A DNA stretch of 64,000 nucleotides from Nicotiana tabacum (lineage: Eukaryota > Streptophyta > Magnoliopsida > Solanales > Solanaceae). Positions within the stretch are counted from its first letter, which is position 1, and each line of letters begins with the position of its first letter. Location: positions 136,290,237 to 136,354,236 of the forward strand of contig NC_134101.1 of assembly GCF_000715075.1 (NCBI RefSeq), read 5' to 3'. The notes under the pieces were generated by a model. It saw nothing but the letters and a program-made list of their open reading frames with translations, searched no databases and had not been told where the DNA came from. Of this stretch, positions 45,969 to 57,665 are shown piece by piece. The position numbers and the translations under genes are program-made.

Positions 45969-46526
45969 CATGGTATGGAGAATGCGATAGCACTCATCTA
46001 GAAATCCCAGAGCATCATCCGATGCTAGACCGCTGAAAACAGGAGGCTTGTACTTCTTGAACCTCTCAAGCCTCAGCTGCTCATCCTCGAAAGCCGTTGC
46101 CCTGTCCTCGGGCTGAACTGGCACTGCAGGCGGTGCAGGAATATTCTCAGGGACCTTCTCAACATGCACTCGCTGCTCAGGAGTGCGGGCTGTGGGAGTC
46201 TGTGCTCATCCATCGGCCTGAGATATAGCTGCAGCAAAGGAAAGCAACCCTGCCTGAGCTAGAGTGGTGTACATGCTCATGAACTGTGCTAGAGTCTCCT
46301 GAAGAGCTGGAGTAGTAGTAGTAGGCGTGTTAGGTGTCTGGACTCCAGCTGGAACTGCTGGTGGTACCTCGGTGGCAGCTCTCGTAGGTGCTCTGGCTGC
46401 ACCACGTGCGTGTCCTCGGCCTCTACCCCGGCCCCGGCCTCTGACGACTGCAGTAGGAGGCACGGGTGCTTGATCATCTTGGGTAGCATGTGTCCTCACC
46501 ATCTGTGAGAGAATAGAAGACAGCAA
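45969..46526 (-). pseudogene. Element A gag, N-terminal part
   Basis: 46526-46206 encodes the N-terminus, with an Arg-Gly repeat (VVRGRGRGRGRGHARG), an Ala/Pro/Thr-rich stretch and LAQFMSMYTTLAQAGLL. A TGA at 46206-46208 interrupts it, but the frame continues through TPEQRVHVEKV to the matrix/capsid start (LERFKKYKPPVFSGLASDD, then ALGFLDECYRILHTMG). The insertion site of the Ogre element follows at once, and the frame continues at 24403 when the insertion and one ATACC copy are removed. Earlier starts than 46526 cannot be excluded. Confidence 0.85.
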
Positions 46527-46685
46527 TTTAGAATTGTGATGTCAAAATATCGCACGACAAGGAAATTAAATGAAGTGGAATTTTCCTAACAGTTACATAG
46601 CCTCTCGTAGATAAGTACAGATGTCTCCGTACCGATCAACGAGACTCTATAAATCGGCTTATGATCCATGACTCCTATGAACCTA

Positions 46686-46702
46686 GATCTTTGATACCAA
46701 CT
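46686..46702 (-). other. Primer binding site of element A (tRNA-iMet type)
   Basis: On the minus strand TTGGTATCAAAGATC follows the LTR end directly and resembles TGGTATCAGAGC, the complement of the initiator tRNA 3' end used by most Tekay/Del elements. Two mismatches are consistent with age. Confidence 0.65.
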
Positions 46703-47465
46703 TGTTATGACCCCGGTTAGCCCTCCGTGAACCATCATGATGGCACCTAGTCCCTACGACTAGGTAAGCCTAAATTTCAGAAAATAAACCAATTTGCGGA
46801 AGTAAAACAATTTAAAACAGAATTAGAGTAATAAGACAGTGTTTAAAAGTGGGTCTCGGCATACATAATATTTAACTCTCAGAAACAAATACATATCTCC
46901 AAGACACGGAAACCCATGAATCACATGCTAAGGATCACTACATAGTGCTCTAACTCCAGAATAGTCTAAAACAAAATAAATACAGAAGGGCGTAACTATA
47001 AGAGAGAGTGGAGAGAGACTCCTCGGTCTGTGAACGCGGAATATATACCTCGAAATCTCCGAACGGTCGCCTCGCCTCAAGGATGGTAAGTCTAAGTCAA
47101 GGTACCTGGATCTGCACATAAAAAACATGCACAGAAAGGGCATGAGTACACCACAATGGTACTCAGTAAGTGCCAAGCCTAACCTCGGTCGGGTAGTGAT
47201 GAGGAAGGTCAGGGACCTACCGAGGTTAAATAAAATACAAAGTATAATAGTGTAGAACAAGACAGTATAATTAAGTACAACAATAAGACATAACATAGAA
47301 TAGAAAGATCAACAACAGCTAGAACAGAGGCAAAATAATCATCGAGGGAACACATCTGAACACATAGATAGCAACCGGGGATTTACCAGGATACCGTCCT
47401 GTAGCCCCTAAATGTAAATGTCTAGTGGATCTCTCGGGTGTCGCCCCGTAGTCCAACTCAAAATG
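46703..47465 (-). repeat. 5' LTR of element A, part before the B insertion
   Basis: Begins TGTTATGACCCCGG and follows the downstream LTR (from 17283) through 'gtaagcctaaatttc', 'acagaattagagtaataagacagtg' and 'ctctaactccagaatagtc' to 47465, where element B starts. The missing roughly 2 kb should lie on the far side of B. Confidence 0.85.
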
Positions 47466-47608
47466 TGTGACGACCTGGCCAGTTGTCTCATGAGTTACCG
47501 CTCTATTTCCCCTATTTCTGCTTCTTATTGCTTGGTCTATCGGTTCTATGAGTGATCGGGTTGGTTGGCTTGGGTTTGGAAAGGTTTTGAGAGGGTTTGA
47601 GACATTTA

Positions 47609-47986
47609 TAGCCCGTTTTGCCAAGCTGCAAAAATCATCTTATTTTGAGAAGTGCTTTTTTTCAAAAGTGCTTTTCGCAAAAGTACTTTTGGTGAGAAGC
47701 AGTTTGTGTTTGGATAATTAGTTTGAAAAGCACTTCTAAGCAGTAATTAGTGTTTGGCCAAGCTTTAAAAAACTGCTTCTAAGTGTATTTTTCTCAAAAG
47801 TGCTTCTATAAAAAGTGCTTTTGAAGAGAAGCTACTTTTTTCTGCTTCTCCAAAACTGCTTCTGCTTCTCCTCAAAAACACTTTTTTCCTTCCAAAAGCT
47901 TGGCCAAACACCTCAATTTTTGGCCAAAAGTGCTTTTGGCAAAAAAAAGCACTTTTGGCCAAAAAGAAGCTTGGCCAAACAGGCTA
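47609..47986. mobile_element. Harbinger-like MITE in the LTR of B
   Basis: 378 bp. Left end TAGCCCGTTTTGCCAAGC and right end (reverse complement) TAGCCTGTTTGGCCAAGC form an 18-bp inverted repeat, flanked by TTA at 47606-47608 and 47987-47989, the 3-bp duplication typical of PIF/Harbinger-type elements. The inside is full of 'aaaagtgctttt' and 'aagcttggcc' words. No coding capacity. Confidence 0.82.
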
Positions 47987-48537
47987 TTAGTCTCTATTGA
48001 GGAAGCTTAAGTTAGAAAAGTCAACCAGATGTTGACTAATGTATTAGGGGCTCAGATGTGAGTTCTGATGGTTCGGTTAGCATCGAGAGGTGATTTGGGA
48101 CTTAGGAGCGCGATCAGAATGAGTTTTGGGGGTTCAGAGTAGATTTAGGCTTGAATTGGCAAAGTTGATATTTTAGTGATTTTTTGTTGGTAGGCAAAAT
48201 TTTGATATAGGGGTCAGAATGGATTTCCGAGAGTTGCAATAGATCCTTTGTGTCATTTGGGATATGTGTGCAAAATTTCAGGTCATTCGGACGTGGTTTG
48301 GTTGGGTTTTTGATCAAAAGCGAAATTCGGAAGATTTTGGAAACTTAGGCTTGAATCCGAAGTGTTTTGGTTGATTTGATGTTGTTTGAGGTGTTTTGAA
48401 AATTGGTACAAGTTTGAATAAGGTTTTAGGATATGTTGGTGCTTTTGGTTGAGGTCCCGGGAGCCTCGGGGTGATTTTGGATGGTTGACAGGGAGTTTGA
48501 GAAATTGTTGCAACTGCAGATTTTGCTGCTTCTGGTA

Positions 48538-48785
48538 TTTCCACACCTGCGGATTGGGAACCGCAGGTGCGATGCCGCATATGCGGGAGAACGACCGCAG
48601 AAGCAGAAGTTGGGAAGATGGCAGGAACCGCAGAAATGGTTATAGGGACAGCACCTGCGATGCCGCAGATACGAGAATGGCACCGCAGATGCGGAGAGTG
48701 GTGAGTTAAGTGATTTCCGCAGAAGCGGATAACGAACCGCAAATGCAGTACCACAGAAGCGGTAAATGGGGACGCAGATGCGAAA
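48538..48785. repeat. Array of CCGCAG..GCGG palindromes in the LTR of B
   Basis: Imperfect copies such as CCGCAGGTGCGATGCCGC, CCGCATATGCGG, CCGCAGATGCGG and CCGCAGAAGCGG are about 20-30 bp apart. The array stops about 17 bp before the TATA-like box at 48802. A 138-146 codon antisense frame over it is a composition artefact. Confidence 0.75.
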
Positions 48786-48801
48786 ATGCCTGGGTAGAAG
48801 G

Positions 48802-48808
48802 TATAAAT
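48802..48808 (+). promoter_or_regulatory. Probable TATA box of element B LTR
   Basis: TATAAAT directly after the palindrome array. The position within the LTR and the array-then-TATA order match the other families in the window. Confidence 0.45.
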
Positions 48809-49802
48809 TGTGTCCTTCGCGATTTTTAGCTATTTGCACCATTTCTATCTCGGTTTGGGAGCTTTTTGAACGATTTGAAAGAGGATTTCAAGGGAAATTC
48901 ATTGAGGCAAGGAATTTGGACCAAAAACTCGTTCCTATGCTATTATTTCACGGATTACAGCTATGATTAATGGAATTTAAGGGCTAAAATTGGGGAAAAA
49001 CTAGGGCTTGGAAACTTAGACCTTTGCTTGAGGATTTGAAGGACCATTTGAGGTCAGATTTTAGAACTTTTGATATGCATGAACTCGTGGGGAGATAAGG
49101 ATCCTATTGACGTAAAAATTTTTGAATTCCAAGACGTGGGCCCGGGGCTCGGGTTTGGCCAATTTCGGGATTATTAGTATTATTTGATTGTTCTCGCTTG
49201 GGCTTCGTTCCCTTAGCATATTTGATGCCGTGATTATGATTTTGGATAGATTCGACGTGAGTGGAGGTCGATTCAAGGGGCAAAGGCGTTGCGGAGTAGT
49301 ATTTTCACCAGTTTGAGGTAAGTAACCCTTGTAAATCTGGAACTGAGGGTACAAACCCCGATATTTGACTTGTTTTGATAAATGCGGTGACGCACATGCT
49401 AGGTGACGAGCGTGTGGGCGTGCACCGGTAGGGATTGTGACTTGGTATCTCCCATAACGACTATTAAGCCGCGTATTTGATTTTGGAATCTTATATTATT
49501 CCATACTTTAGTCATTTATACTGTATTATGGGTTGTACGCCATGTTTGGGGCCTTGTGCCGACCTGTTAAGACCCTTAGGGGTATTTGTATTGATTTTAC
49601 TTACTTTACTTGTTGAAAGCATATCCTTAGTCATGTTTTACCCGTTTAAATGTTTAAAACTGGTTTTATCACTCCACTTCTAATTGTGAGGATTGTTTGG
49701 ACTGAGTTCCCTAATTTCTATTGTTGTGCCCGAGAGTCTGTGAGGTTAATGACTGAGAGAGGTTGAGAAGCTAATGGTGAGGATATTATATGTATATATT
49801 AT

Positions 49803-50005
49803 GGATCGGGTTGCACGCCGCAGTGATACTTATATGGATCGGGTTGCACGCCGCAGTGATATATATATTGGATCGGGCTACGCGCCGCAGCGATATGACG
49901 CTTGGGCTGTAGGAGCCCCTCCGGAGTCTGTACACCCCTAGTGAGCGTAGTCGACTATAAATTACGTATCAGGCTGCACGTCGCAGCAGTTACTATGATT
50001 TCTAT
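49803..50005 (+). repeat. 33-bp tandem repeat in the LTR of B
   Basis: 'ggatcgggttgcacgccgca' starts near 49803, 49836 and 49869, and a more diverged 'caggctgcacgtcgcagca' lies near 49969. It sits downstream of the TATA-like box, in the presumed transcribed part. Confidence 0.75.
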
Positions 50006-51060
50006 TATTATGAGATATTAATGAGCCTGAGTGCTGGGAGTGAGTACTGAGTGACTGATCATAGCATACTCCGCACCACTAAAAAGTAGCGAGAGAGGGT
50101 CGCAATAGCTTTCACCCGATTTTGGGTCGGGATCGATTTCCACAAAGAGCTAGAAAGGGAGTTGAGTATCTATTTTGGTTGGGATTGCGTATTGGTTCAA
50201 AATTGCACTTCTATTCATTTTTGGGGTTTCTTTTATAATTCTACTATTATCAAACTACAAATTATAATTTCAACTAGATTAATCTAAGAGTAAAATGCTA
50301 TAAGTTGTTCAAATATTCTAAAAGGCACTGGGGTTGTGACTTTCACCTAGGTGGCCAATTGACGGGTAATTGCATCTAAGGCACGATTGACATGATTGGG
50401 GAATATGTTATAACCGTTGCTCGATATTACCCACTCTCACACCTCTCGGAAGAAAGAATGATTTTGCCCAATTAACTTTCTCAAGACCAATTAGGTATGC
50501 ATATTTGCTCAAACAACTAGGGTTCAAGTCGGGTATTACTCTCTCAAGGTTTAACCCTTTAATTGGGATTATCAATTCTCTTGAGTCCATCCCAATTCCT
50601 TGTTGGATCAATTTCGGAGATTTAGGTTCTCTTTCTCAAGAAGAGCCAAAGTCAACTTAGCACAAACTAGTGTTTGCAGCCACTAATTCAGTAATTAAAC
50701 CATGAAATTGACCCAAATAGCAAACACCCATAGTCAATCTAGCCCTAAATTGCAACCTCCATTAATTATCCACACTAGGGTTGAGCCACAACCCTAGCTA
50801 AAGGGTCTAGATACTCATACTTGAAGAGAAAAATAGAGAAATAGATGAAGATGAACACATGTTAATTAATTGCTAAGCTAAATACAAAGATTCACATGTC
50901 ATGGTGTGACAAAGAGGCCTAAAAGGGGGGAATGCCCAAGCGTTTGGATTTATTCACAAAACAGTTGCTTAGATGGAAAGATGAGCATTAAAGTATTCGT
51001 AAGAGCCATAGTTTATGAAACTGATAAGCGCATCAGTCAACATTCGAGGACGAATGTTCC

Positions 51061-51074
51061 AAAGGGGGGAATGA
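51061..51074 (+). other. Polypurine tract of element C (upstream copy)
   Basis: AAAGGGGGGAATGA directly precedes the LTR start TGTTACACCCC. The same arrangement recurs at 57652-57665 with AAAGGAGGGAATGA. Confidence 0.7.
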
Positions 51075-53759
51075 TGTTACACCCCAAGTTTTCATACGTG
51101 AGAGTACGTCGTAAGTCATTGATGTAAGCTCGGAAATGAGATTATATTTGGAAGCAAATAAAGTAAGTTAATCATGTTACCTTGGAGGTTACAAATATTT
51201 AAGATCATGAATAACGAGTACCAAGAGGGTTGGAAATCTTAGAAGCTAAACCAATTGAAGAAAATAAGTTTCGTCGAAAGTCGACAGGTTTCGAATGTTA
51301 TAGCATGTACTTTGGGGTGAGACTAGGGTTATTAACATGATAAGGAGGTTATTCTATGAGTTATTTTAGTCGTATGATATTCATTTTCTACATTTTGAAA
51401 GCAAGCAAGTTGTGGAACAAGAGTTGGCAAAGGTCATCACAAGTTACATTCATAAATTTGCTGAATTTTAGGTCAAATGTATCTAAGCATTTCTCCAAAT
51501 ATACTTGGAATCATGGGGTTTTCTACCTACAAAATTGAAGGTCTACGAGTCTATTTTCTAACGCATTAAACTGTTTGTCAATACGACATCGTAGTAGAGA
51601 GATATTCACGTTTTTGCGAGACCGCGCAAGCACCTCCCATTGGGACCCACTTAGGCGGTGGTTGACCTACTTCAATTTATAAACGATTTGGACGCCTATT
51701 TTGCTCATTTTTCAACTACAATTCGTCTCCAAACTTCTCCTAACCCTCCTAGACATATACCACAAGGGTTTGAAGTGATTCCAAAGTGATTACACCATAT
51801 TTCAACATCAAAACTTAGTTCTAGTGAAGAACAACACCTCTTTGAGGTTGTGTTGTCATTGAGGATTGTTGTGGGCTGTATTTGGATGAAATTCCAAGTT
51901 GTTGCTGCTTTATAAGGTGAGTATAAAAGCCTACTAATTGTGCTTAATCTTTCTTGTATGTTGGTTAAGTTGTTAGGATGATAAACTACAAGATAATACT
52001 TGGATTAGCTTAAGTCACTTCTATGGTGTTGTATTGCTATTAAGGGTTGTTGTAAACTGAATATAACTTGGATTTTGACTTGAAGTTACTGTATAAGGTA
52101 TGTATATTGTGATCTTGCTTGTTCCTAAGGTTATCTTGATGTTGATTAAGTTAAATAGATGGACTCGACATGAACTAGTGAATAAAGTTGCTAGTTGGGG
52201 ATAGTTGAAGTTGTGGATTATTTTCGTTGTTATAAATATATGGTATAAGGCTGGAATCATTGATTAATGACTTCATTATCATGTTAATGATACTTTTATG
52301 TTGAAGTAAGAAGTCTATAAGGATTGATAAGGGGTATACGGATTCCAATCGGAGCTTGCCGCTCGTCGTAATGTAGTTGTGACTTGTTGTTGTTATATGG
52401 TGTCTTGATATTGATAATTATGTATTGATGGATTGCTCTGGTCATTGTTGTTGGTATATGGTATTGGAGGAGGCCCTTGTTACAAGGGAGATGCTGCCCA
52501 AATTTACGTAAACGAGCTACTAGCTTAAGTTATAGACTTAGCCTGTGCTCAGCACTGATTTTGAATCTCCTTATACTATGATAGATTGAGTTGACTTGTT
52601 TGAAGAGTTGCTTGGAAGTGATTAAGGACTCAACAGGTTTAAGGTATGTTAAGGCAGTTTCTTCTTTCTTTTGGCATGATCTAAAGTGAAATGAATACGC
52701 TACTTCATAACGGATCTACTCCTAGCAACTAAGGTTGTCCATGTTGTTCTTTCCTTATAAAATTATTCTAAGCAAGTGTGTATGATCCTTGAATCCTACT
52801 AAGGTTCATATTGAGGGTATGGATGTCCATAGTGCTCTTAAGTCACTCCAAAAGGTTTAGAAGGTGATTCCATGAGTCGAGCATGCATTATATATATGTA
52901 TCTATTTTACTCTACCGAGCCGCGCTATAGTCAGCTGGGTACGACACCTATTGTGCAACCACTGATCAGTTGGTTTTACCGAGCTCCACATGGCCGGGTA
53001 CGATTCTACCGAGCCTTGTGATGGCCGGGTATGTTTTTACCGAGCCTATTATGGTTCGGGTACGATATGATGATGATGATGCCCACAGAGGCGAATGTTT
53101 TTAAAAAGTTCATGTATATATATGTATTATGCATTTCATGTCAGTAGCCCCCAGAGGCACTCAGATGTTACAGGTTGTATCTCCTCTATCTCTCTTTACA
53201 TTACTGTTCTTGTTTATGCTTTCCTGCCTAACATACTCGGTACTTTATTCGTACTGACGTCCCTTTTGCCTGGGGACACTACATTTCATGCCCGCAGGTC
53301 TCGATTGATAGCTTGACAGTCCTCCTAGTAGGCTATCAGCTCAGCGAAGGTGTTGGTCCACTCCACTTACTCCGGAGTTGCCTATTTGGTCAGTATGCTT
53401 TGGATATATATTGATTGGTATGGCGGGGCCCTGTCCCGACCTTTATGATTTTATGAACTCTTAGAGGCTTGTAGACAGATGTCAGGTGTATGGATAATTG
53501 TATGTCCTTGTCGGCCTATGTTTCGAGTTTACTAATGGTCATGTCAGCCTTATAGGCCCGTATGTCACATATATTAGTTTGTATATCATGTTGGGTCTTT
53601 ATATGTTGAGTATTCCCTTATGTTTTATTCTTGTTATCTCATGACGGATTTTCTGGCTCATTTACTCATGATAACATGTTAAAAAGATATGTTACGTTGG
53701 TACTCGGTTGAGTAAGGCACCGGGTGCCCGTCGCGGCCCCTCTGATTTGGGTCGTGACA
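51075..53759 (+). repeat. Left LTR of element C
   Basis: 2685 bp, TGTTACACCCC...GGGTCGTGACA. A TATA-like TTTATAAACG lies at about 51677. A tandem repeat of about 40 bp ('taccgagc', 'gccgggtacga') fills 52913-53062. Open frames inside are duplicated in the other LTR and have no domain. Confidence 0.85.
52913..53062 (+). repeat. Tandem repeat of about 40 bp in the LTR of C
   Basis: 'accgagcc' followed by 'ggccgggtacga' recurs four times (near 52914, 52978, 53008 and 53039), then a short (ATG)n run follows. The same array is in the right LTR at about 59505-59660. Confidence 0.7.
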
Positions 53760-53763
53760 GAAG

Positions 53764-53775
53764 TGGTATCAGAGC
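53764..53775 (+). other. Primer binding site of element C (tRNA-iMet type)
   Basis: TGGTATCAGAGC lies four bases after the left LTR and is complementary to the 3' end of the initiator methionine tRNA, the commonest primer of plant LTR elements. Confidence 0.85.
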
Positions 53776-55628
53776 AGTTCTGTCCTAGGGAGTCTACAAG
53801 CCGTGTCTAGTAGAGTCTTGTTTATGGGTGTGTTGTGCACCACACTTATAAGCAGGAGGCTACAGGGCATTTAGGTCTGTCACTCTTTCTTCTTACTTTA
53901 GATCGTGCAGTAGAGCTCAGTTGTAAGAATTCAAACTCCTAAATTCGACTTTAGTCGTAATACAACGATACCTACATCCACAAAGACAGTTGGTAAGAGA
54001 TTGCATGTGGATGTGGAAGAGTTGAGTCAGAGGAACTCGATTTCACATCATGCTTATGATGAGTAAATATGAGGTCTTCAACAGATCATGTGTGTACTAA
54101 GATGTGTATGCTTCTTAATAAGGAGCCTTAAGGCACGGATATCTATTCACGAATATGGTGAAAATCTATGAGGAATTCAGAAGCTAGATACAAATTTTAA
54201 CAAGTAAAAGAAGTAAGGTGAAGAGGGGTACGAGGCACCCAGATAATGAGGATTATCAATATTTTCAAATCAGGCAGAGAAATATAAGCATTTTGGTACC
54301 TTCATCAATGACAGAGGTAAGTACAATTGGCCACACTCATCTCAGTTATGTTCTATGGGAGCTAACATATATTATTTAAGAGAAAGATGGGATATCAGGA
54401 TCCAGTTGGAGATAGAGTAACCCAAAAATTGTGGATAGGTTGTTATCATTAACTAACGTTTTCGAAAGATGGTGCAAATGTGGTAATAGATCTCCTACTA
54501 AGACACCTAGATGGTGAAATCTAGAGTAGTACAATCAGATACGAATACTGGAATATTCAAAAAATTTAGAAGACAGGCAGTTGGATCCTAGAAGGGACAA
54601 ATATTTACCTTAGTATGACTCTAGCCCCGAGTAAAAAAAAAAGAATGTTAGGCATTCCAAAGAGCAAGTGAGATGAAGCTAGGGGAGCTTAAAGGGAAAG
54701 AACTTTTTGTTGAAGTTTTCAGAATAAAGTGATAGAAAAAAAAAAATTATCCGGAGAATAAGAAGAAAATAAATGAAGCATCATGAGTAAGATGTGATAT
54801 AGGGATAATAACAGTAAATCAAAATATGACACGATGATAGAGTCTATAGTTAAGTGAAGGAAAATACAAGAGGTGACAAGCCTTAAGGCAATAAAAGAGT
54901 ATAAGCCATAAAGTCATATTCTTATTTCGAGAAATGAGTTGGTGACTTCAACGTGATTACCAGGAGGAAAGGTTAGACTGCAGAGTAATAAAAATCAGTA
55001 TGGGCTGGTGAACAAGATAAAATCGAACATGAATTAGGTACCGGAGGATTTGATAATGGCCGACATCGTGAGAATTTCAAAGATCGTGCTCCAACAATAA
55101 TAGAATAGACAACAGACGAATAAACTTTAAAGGTTATTTAGGAAGTCGCTTACGTAAAGCAAGAACTCTGAGCAGAGTTAATCTTAAGGGACTAAGTGTG
55201 CCAGTTACCGTAGGTGTCACCTTCGTGCGTAAGAAATTTAGTTATCTCTGGCACAGAAGGTTACCATAAGGCGATTAAGGTTCATTGATAATGTGAAAAG
55301 ACGCCAAAGATGAAGAGGTAAAACAACTATAGGTAGATCGTCGTAGTACTAAATCTTAGTACTCCCCTGAAGGGGGGAATATGGTGTGATATGATATTAA
55401 GTCGGAGTTAAGCGGTTCAGTTAACTATGGAATGGTAAAGGAAGAATGTGGTAAAAAGGAGAAAGGGATGATGTTGCATTTATTCAGTTCCTGCAGATAT
55501 GTTGCGACTCCAGAACATTATACAAGCACGACACCGGGGAGAGGCAGTAAAAGTTTCCGGCCAGGATGTTATTGATAAATAAGTGTGAATGGACACTTGA
55601 TACATCAGGAGCTAGTGGTGAGAGATAA

Positions 55629-55694
55629 GTTAAGACAAAGGATATATCCCAAGAGGGATTAGTTAAGACAAAGGATATATCCCAAGAGGGATTA
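55629..55694 (+). repeat. Perfect 33-bp tandem duplication
   Basis: The stretch beginning GTTAAGACAAAGGATATATC at 55629 repeats at 55662 without change over the unit. It is directly followed by an AT dinucleotide tract. Confidence 0.85.
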
Positions 55695-57665
55695 TGCAGA
55701 ATATATATATATATATATATGAGAATGGACCAACGAGTAATTAGTAGTTGATTCAGGAAGAGCCCAGTTATGGCTAGACAAGAGGTCACGGATAAATCAA
55801 TAGATCATGCAAGATAAATGTAGTGAACCGCGGCATAGTGAATTCAGTCTCGCAAATACGAGATCGCAATCATTTGGAAAAATTTCAGATAGGAGTTGAG
55901 GCAATTAAAGGTACCATTTTTAAAGTTTATAAAAATAAGAGAGAGTGCCACTAAGGAGACAATAAAAATTTGAGCTTAGAAGTAACCCTACGAGCACAAA
56001 GGCATAAATTTATGTAACTAAGGATTATTATAGGCGAGTAAGAATAACGAAAATTACCTTCGGGTGTACGATATATCAAGCTCGCAACTTTACAAGAGCC
56101 AGAAGGTCTCCCTAAGTACTACAATGAAAGACTAGCTGAGGAAATAAGGAAGAAGGTTTCCACCTAAGCATAGTGAGCTAAAGAGTAAATGATCCTGTAA
56201 CAACAGTCTCACTACAATATTGTATACACTCCATAAGAAAGTGACACCTATCATGGCTAATGAATGGTAAAAAAAAGCCATCAAAGGTGATGTTTGAGAT
56301 CATATGAGGTACAGGAAATTATAGTATTCGTGGGCAAAATGACAAGCCAAGTATTCATGCAACAAGTGATAGAACGACCAGCAAAAGTAATTGCTTACAT
56401 TTAAGGACAACTGAGAAGGCACGAAACGAAATTTATGGTGCTAGCAAGTTAAAGAAAGGTTGCGAGTAGTATAAATAGATCGGTGTAGGTCCTAAGGTAA
56501 AGTATTATAGAGCAACAAGGTTTTAGGAGGAGTAAGGATATGAAAAGGTGAGTGAGAAGGTGACACGAATATGTATGTCCTCATGATTAAACCCATCAAA
56601 ACAAGGGAGCTGATGATTTCCATATGTAATAAAAAGCTCGGTACAGCCTGAATGAACATAGAGGAGTCTGAGACTAGGTGCATTTAGAAGAGATGGAATG
56701 CTGCCCTGGCAGTAGAATAAGGGTGTAATTGTGATAGATAAGAGGATGATGCTTACGCCTTTGATTGAGTAATGATTTAACGAGAAAGGGATTTCATTAA
56801 TTGCACGGGATTAGAATACCCCCATAAGATGAATCGCGTTGGGATGCAATGAAATATGGTTATTGAAGTATAGTATTATCCCTAGGTGGATCAGGAAAAT
56901 CACTTCATATGTTCCCTGATAAGATGTGAGCCCTAGTGACAGTGTATTACGTAAGAGGTTGCAAGTTATCAGTGATAGATTATAGATCAACATTAAGGTG
57001 AATAAACAATAGATGGGTACAAGTTCCAAAGTTCGAGATGAGATTTGTTTGTTATTCTTAGATGAATAATAATGAGGAAGCACTAAAGGACTTAGATTTA
57101 TACATATAGGATAAGTAGCGAGAGAGTAACCTGGAGTTGGGTAGCAAACCTCGGTAATAATAAACCGAAGCAAGTTTTATGGTATAGTATAAGCTACCTA
57201 GATGTAGTAAATCCATAAGGATAGATATACAAGGCTATGAAACAAGAGATAGAAATAGTCTTAAGTTCGATAAAGTACCAAGCGAAAGACATCAGTACAC
57301 CTATAGATGCCTAGAGGGACAGCTTGTCATAATTTTGTATATGTTCATAAAGTGAGGCTTAGAGATTGGATAAAAGATGGAGGAAAAAGAGAAGACGAGT
57401 CGCTAGGCGCTCATACAAGGACACAGTCGTACATACTGCATGACATAAGGTATCAAATGTTACGATGTTGGAAGAATTCCAACCACATGTCATGGTGTGA
57501 CAAAGAGGCCTAAAAGGGGGGAATGCCCAAGCGTTTGGATTTATTCACAAAACAGTTGCTTAGATGGAAAGATGAGCATTAAAGTATTCGTAAGAGCCAT
57601 AGTTTATGAAACTAATAAGCGCATAAGTCAACATTCGAGGACGAATGTTCCAAAGGAGGGAATGA

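Larger units (their letters stand above)
17283..47465 (-). mobile_element. Element A: Tekay/Del-type Ty3/gypsy chromovirus, split by Ogre and B
   Basis: Minus-strand gypsy element. Its downstream LTR is 17283-20015, the internal region 20016-24403 plus 45969-46702, and its upstream LTR begins at 46703 and is cut by element B at 47466. Domain order on the minus strand is gag, protease, RT, RNase H, integrase, chromodomain, which is the chromovirus order; the C-terminal chromodomain and an iMet-type primer site point to the Tekay/Del group. An intact 21.6-kb Ogre-type element lies in gag with duplication ATACC. The five bases before 17283 are ACTTT; the matching copy would lie beyond the window. 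Many stops and frameshifts make it a dead copy. Confidence 0.85.
53760..57665 (+). other. Internal region of element C, no intact genes
   Basis: About 3.9 kb of purine-rich sequence with stops in all frames. I find no RT, RNase H or integrase motif by reading. It contains a 33-bp duplication ('gttaagacaaaggatatatc' at 55629 and 55662), an (AT)n run near 55700-55720, and the gypsy-type terminal word 'ttcgaggacgaatgttcc' before the polypurine tract. It is either a heavily decayed or internally deleted gypsy element, or a non-autonomous one. Confidence 0.6.

Noticed and set aside
48314..48842. 138-146 codon minus-strand frames with repeated Cys and Arg
   Set aside because: Translation of the palindrome array in the LTR of B; repetitive composition, no start context, no domain.
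50906..51127. 73-codon frame found twice (also 57497-57718)
   Set aside because: The duplication is only the repeated tail and LTR of element C; the frame crosses the polypurine tract and LTR border.
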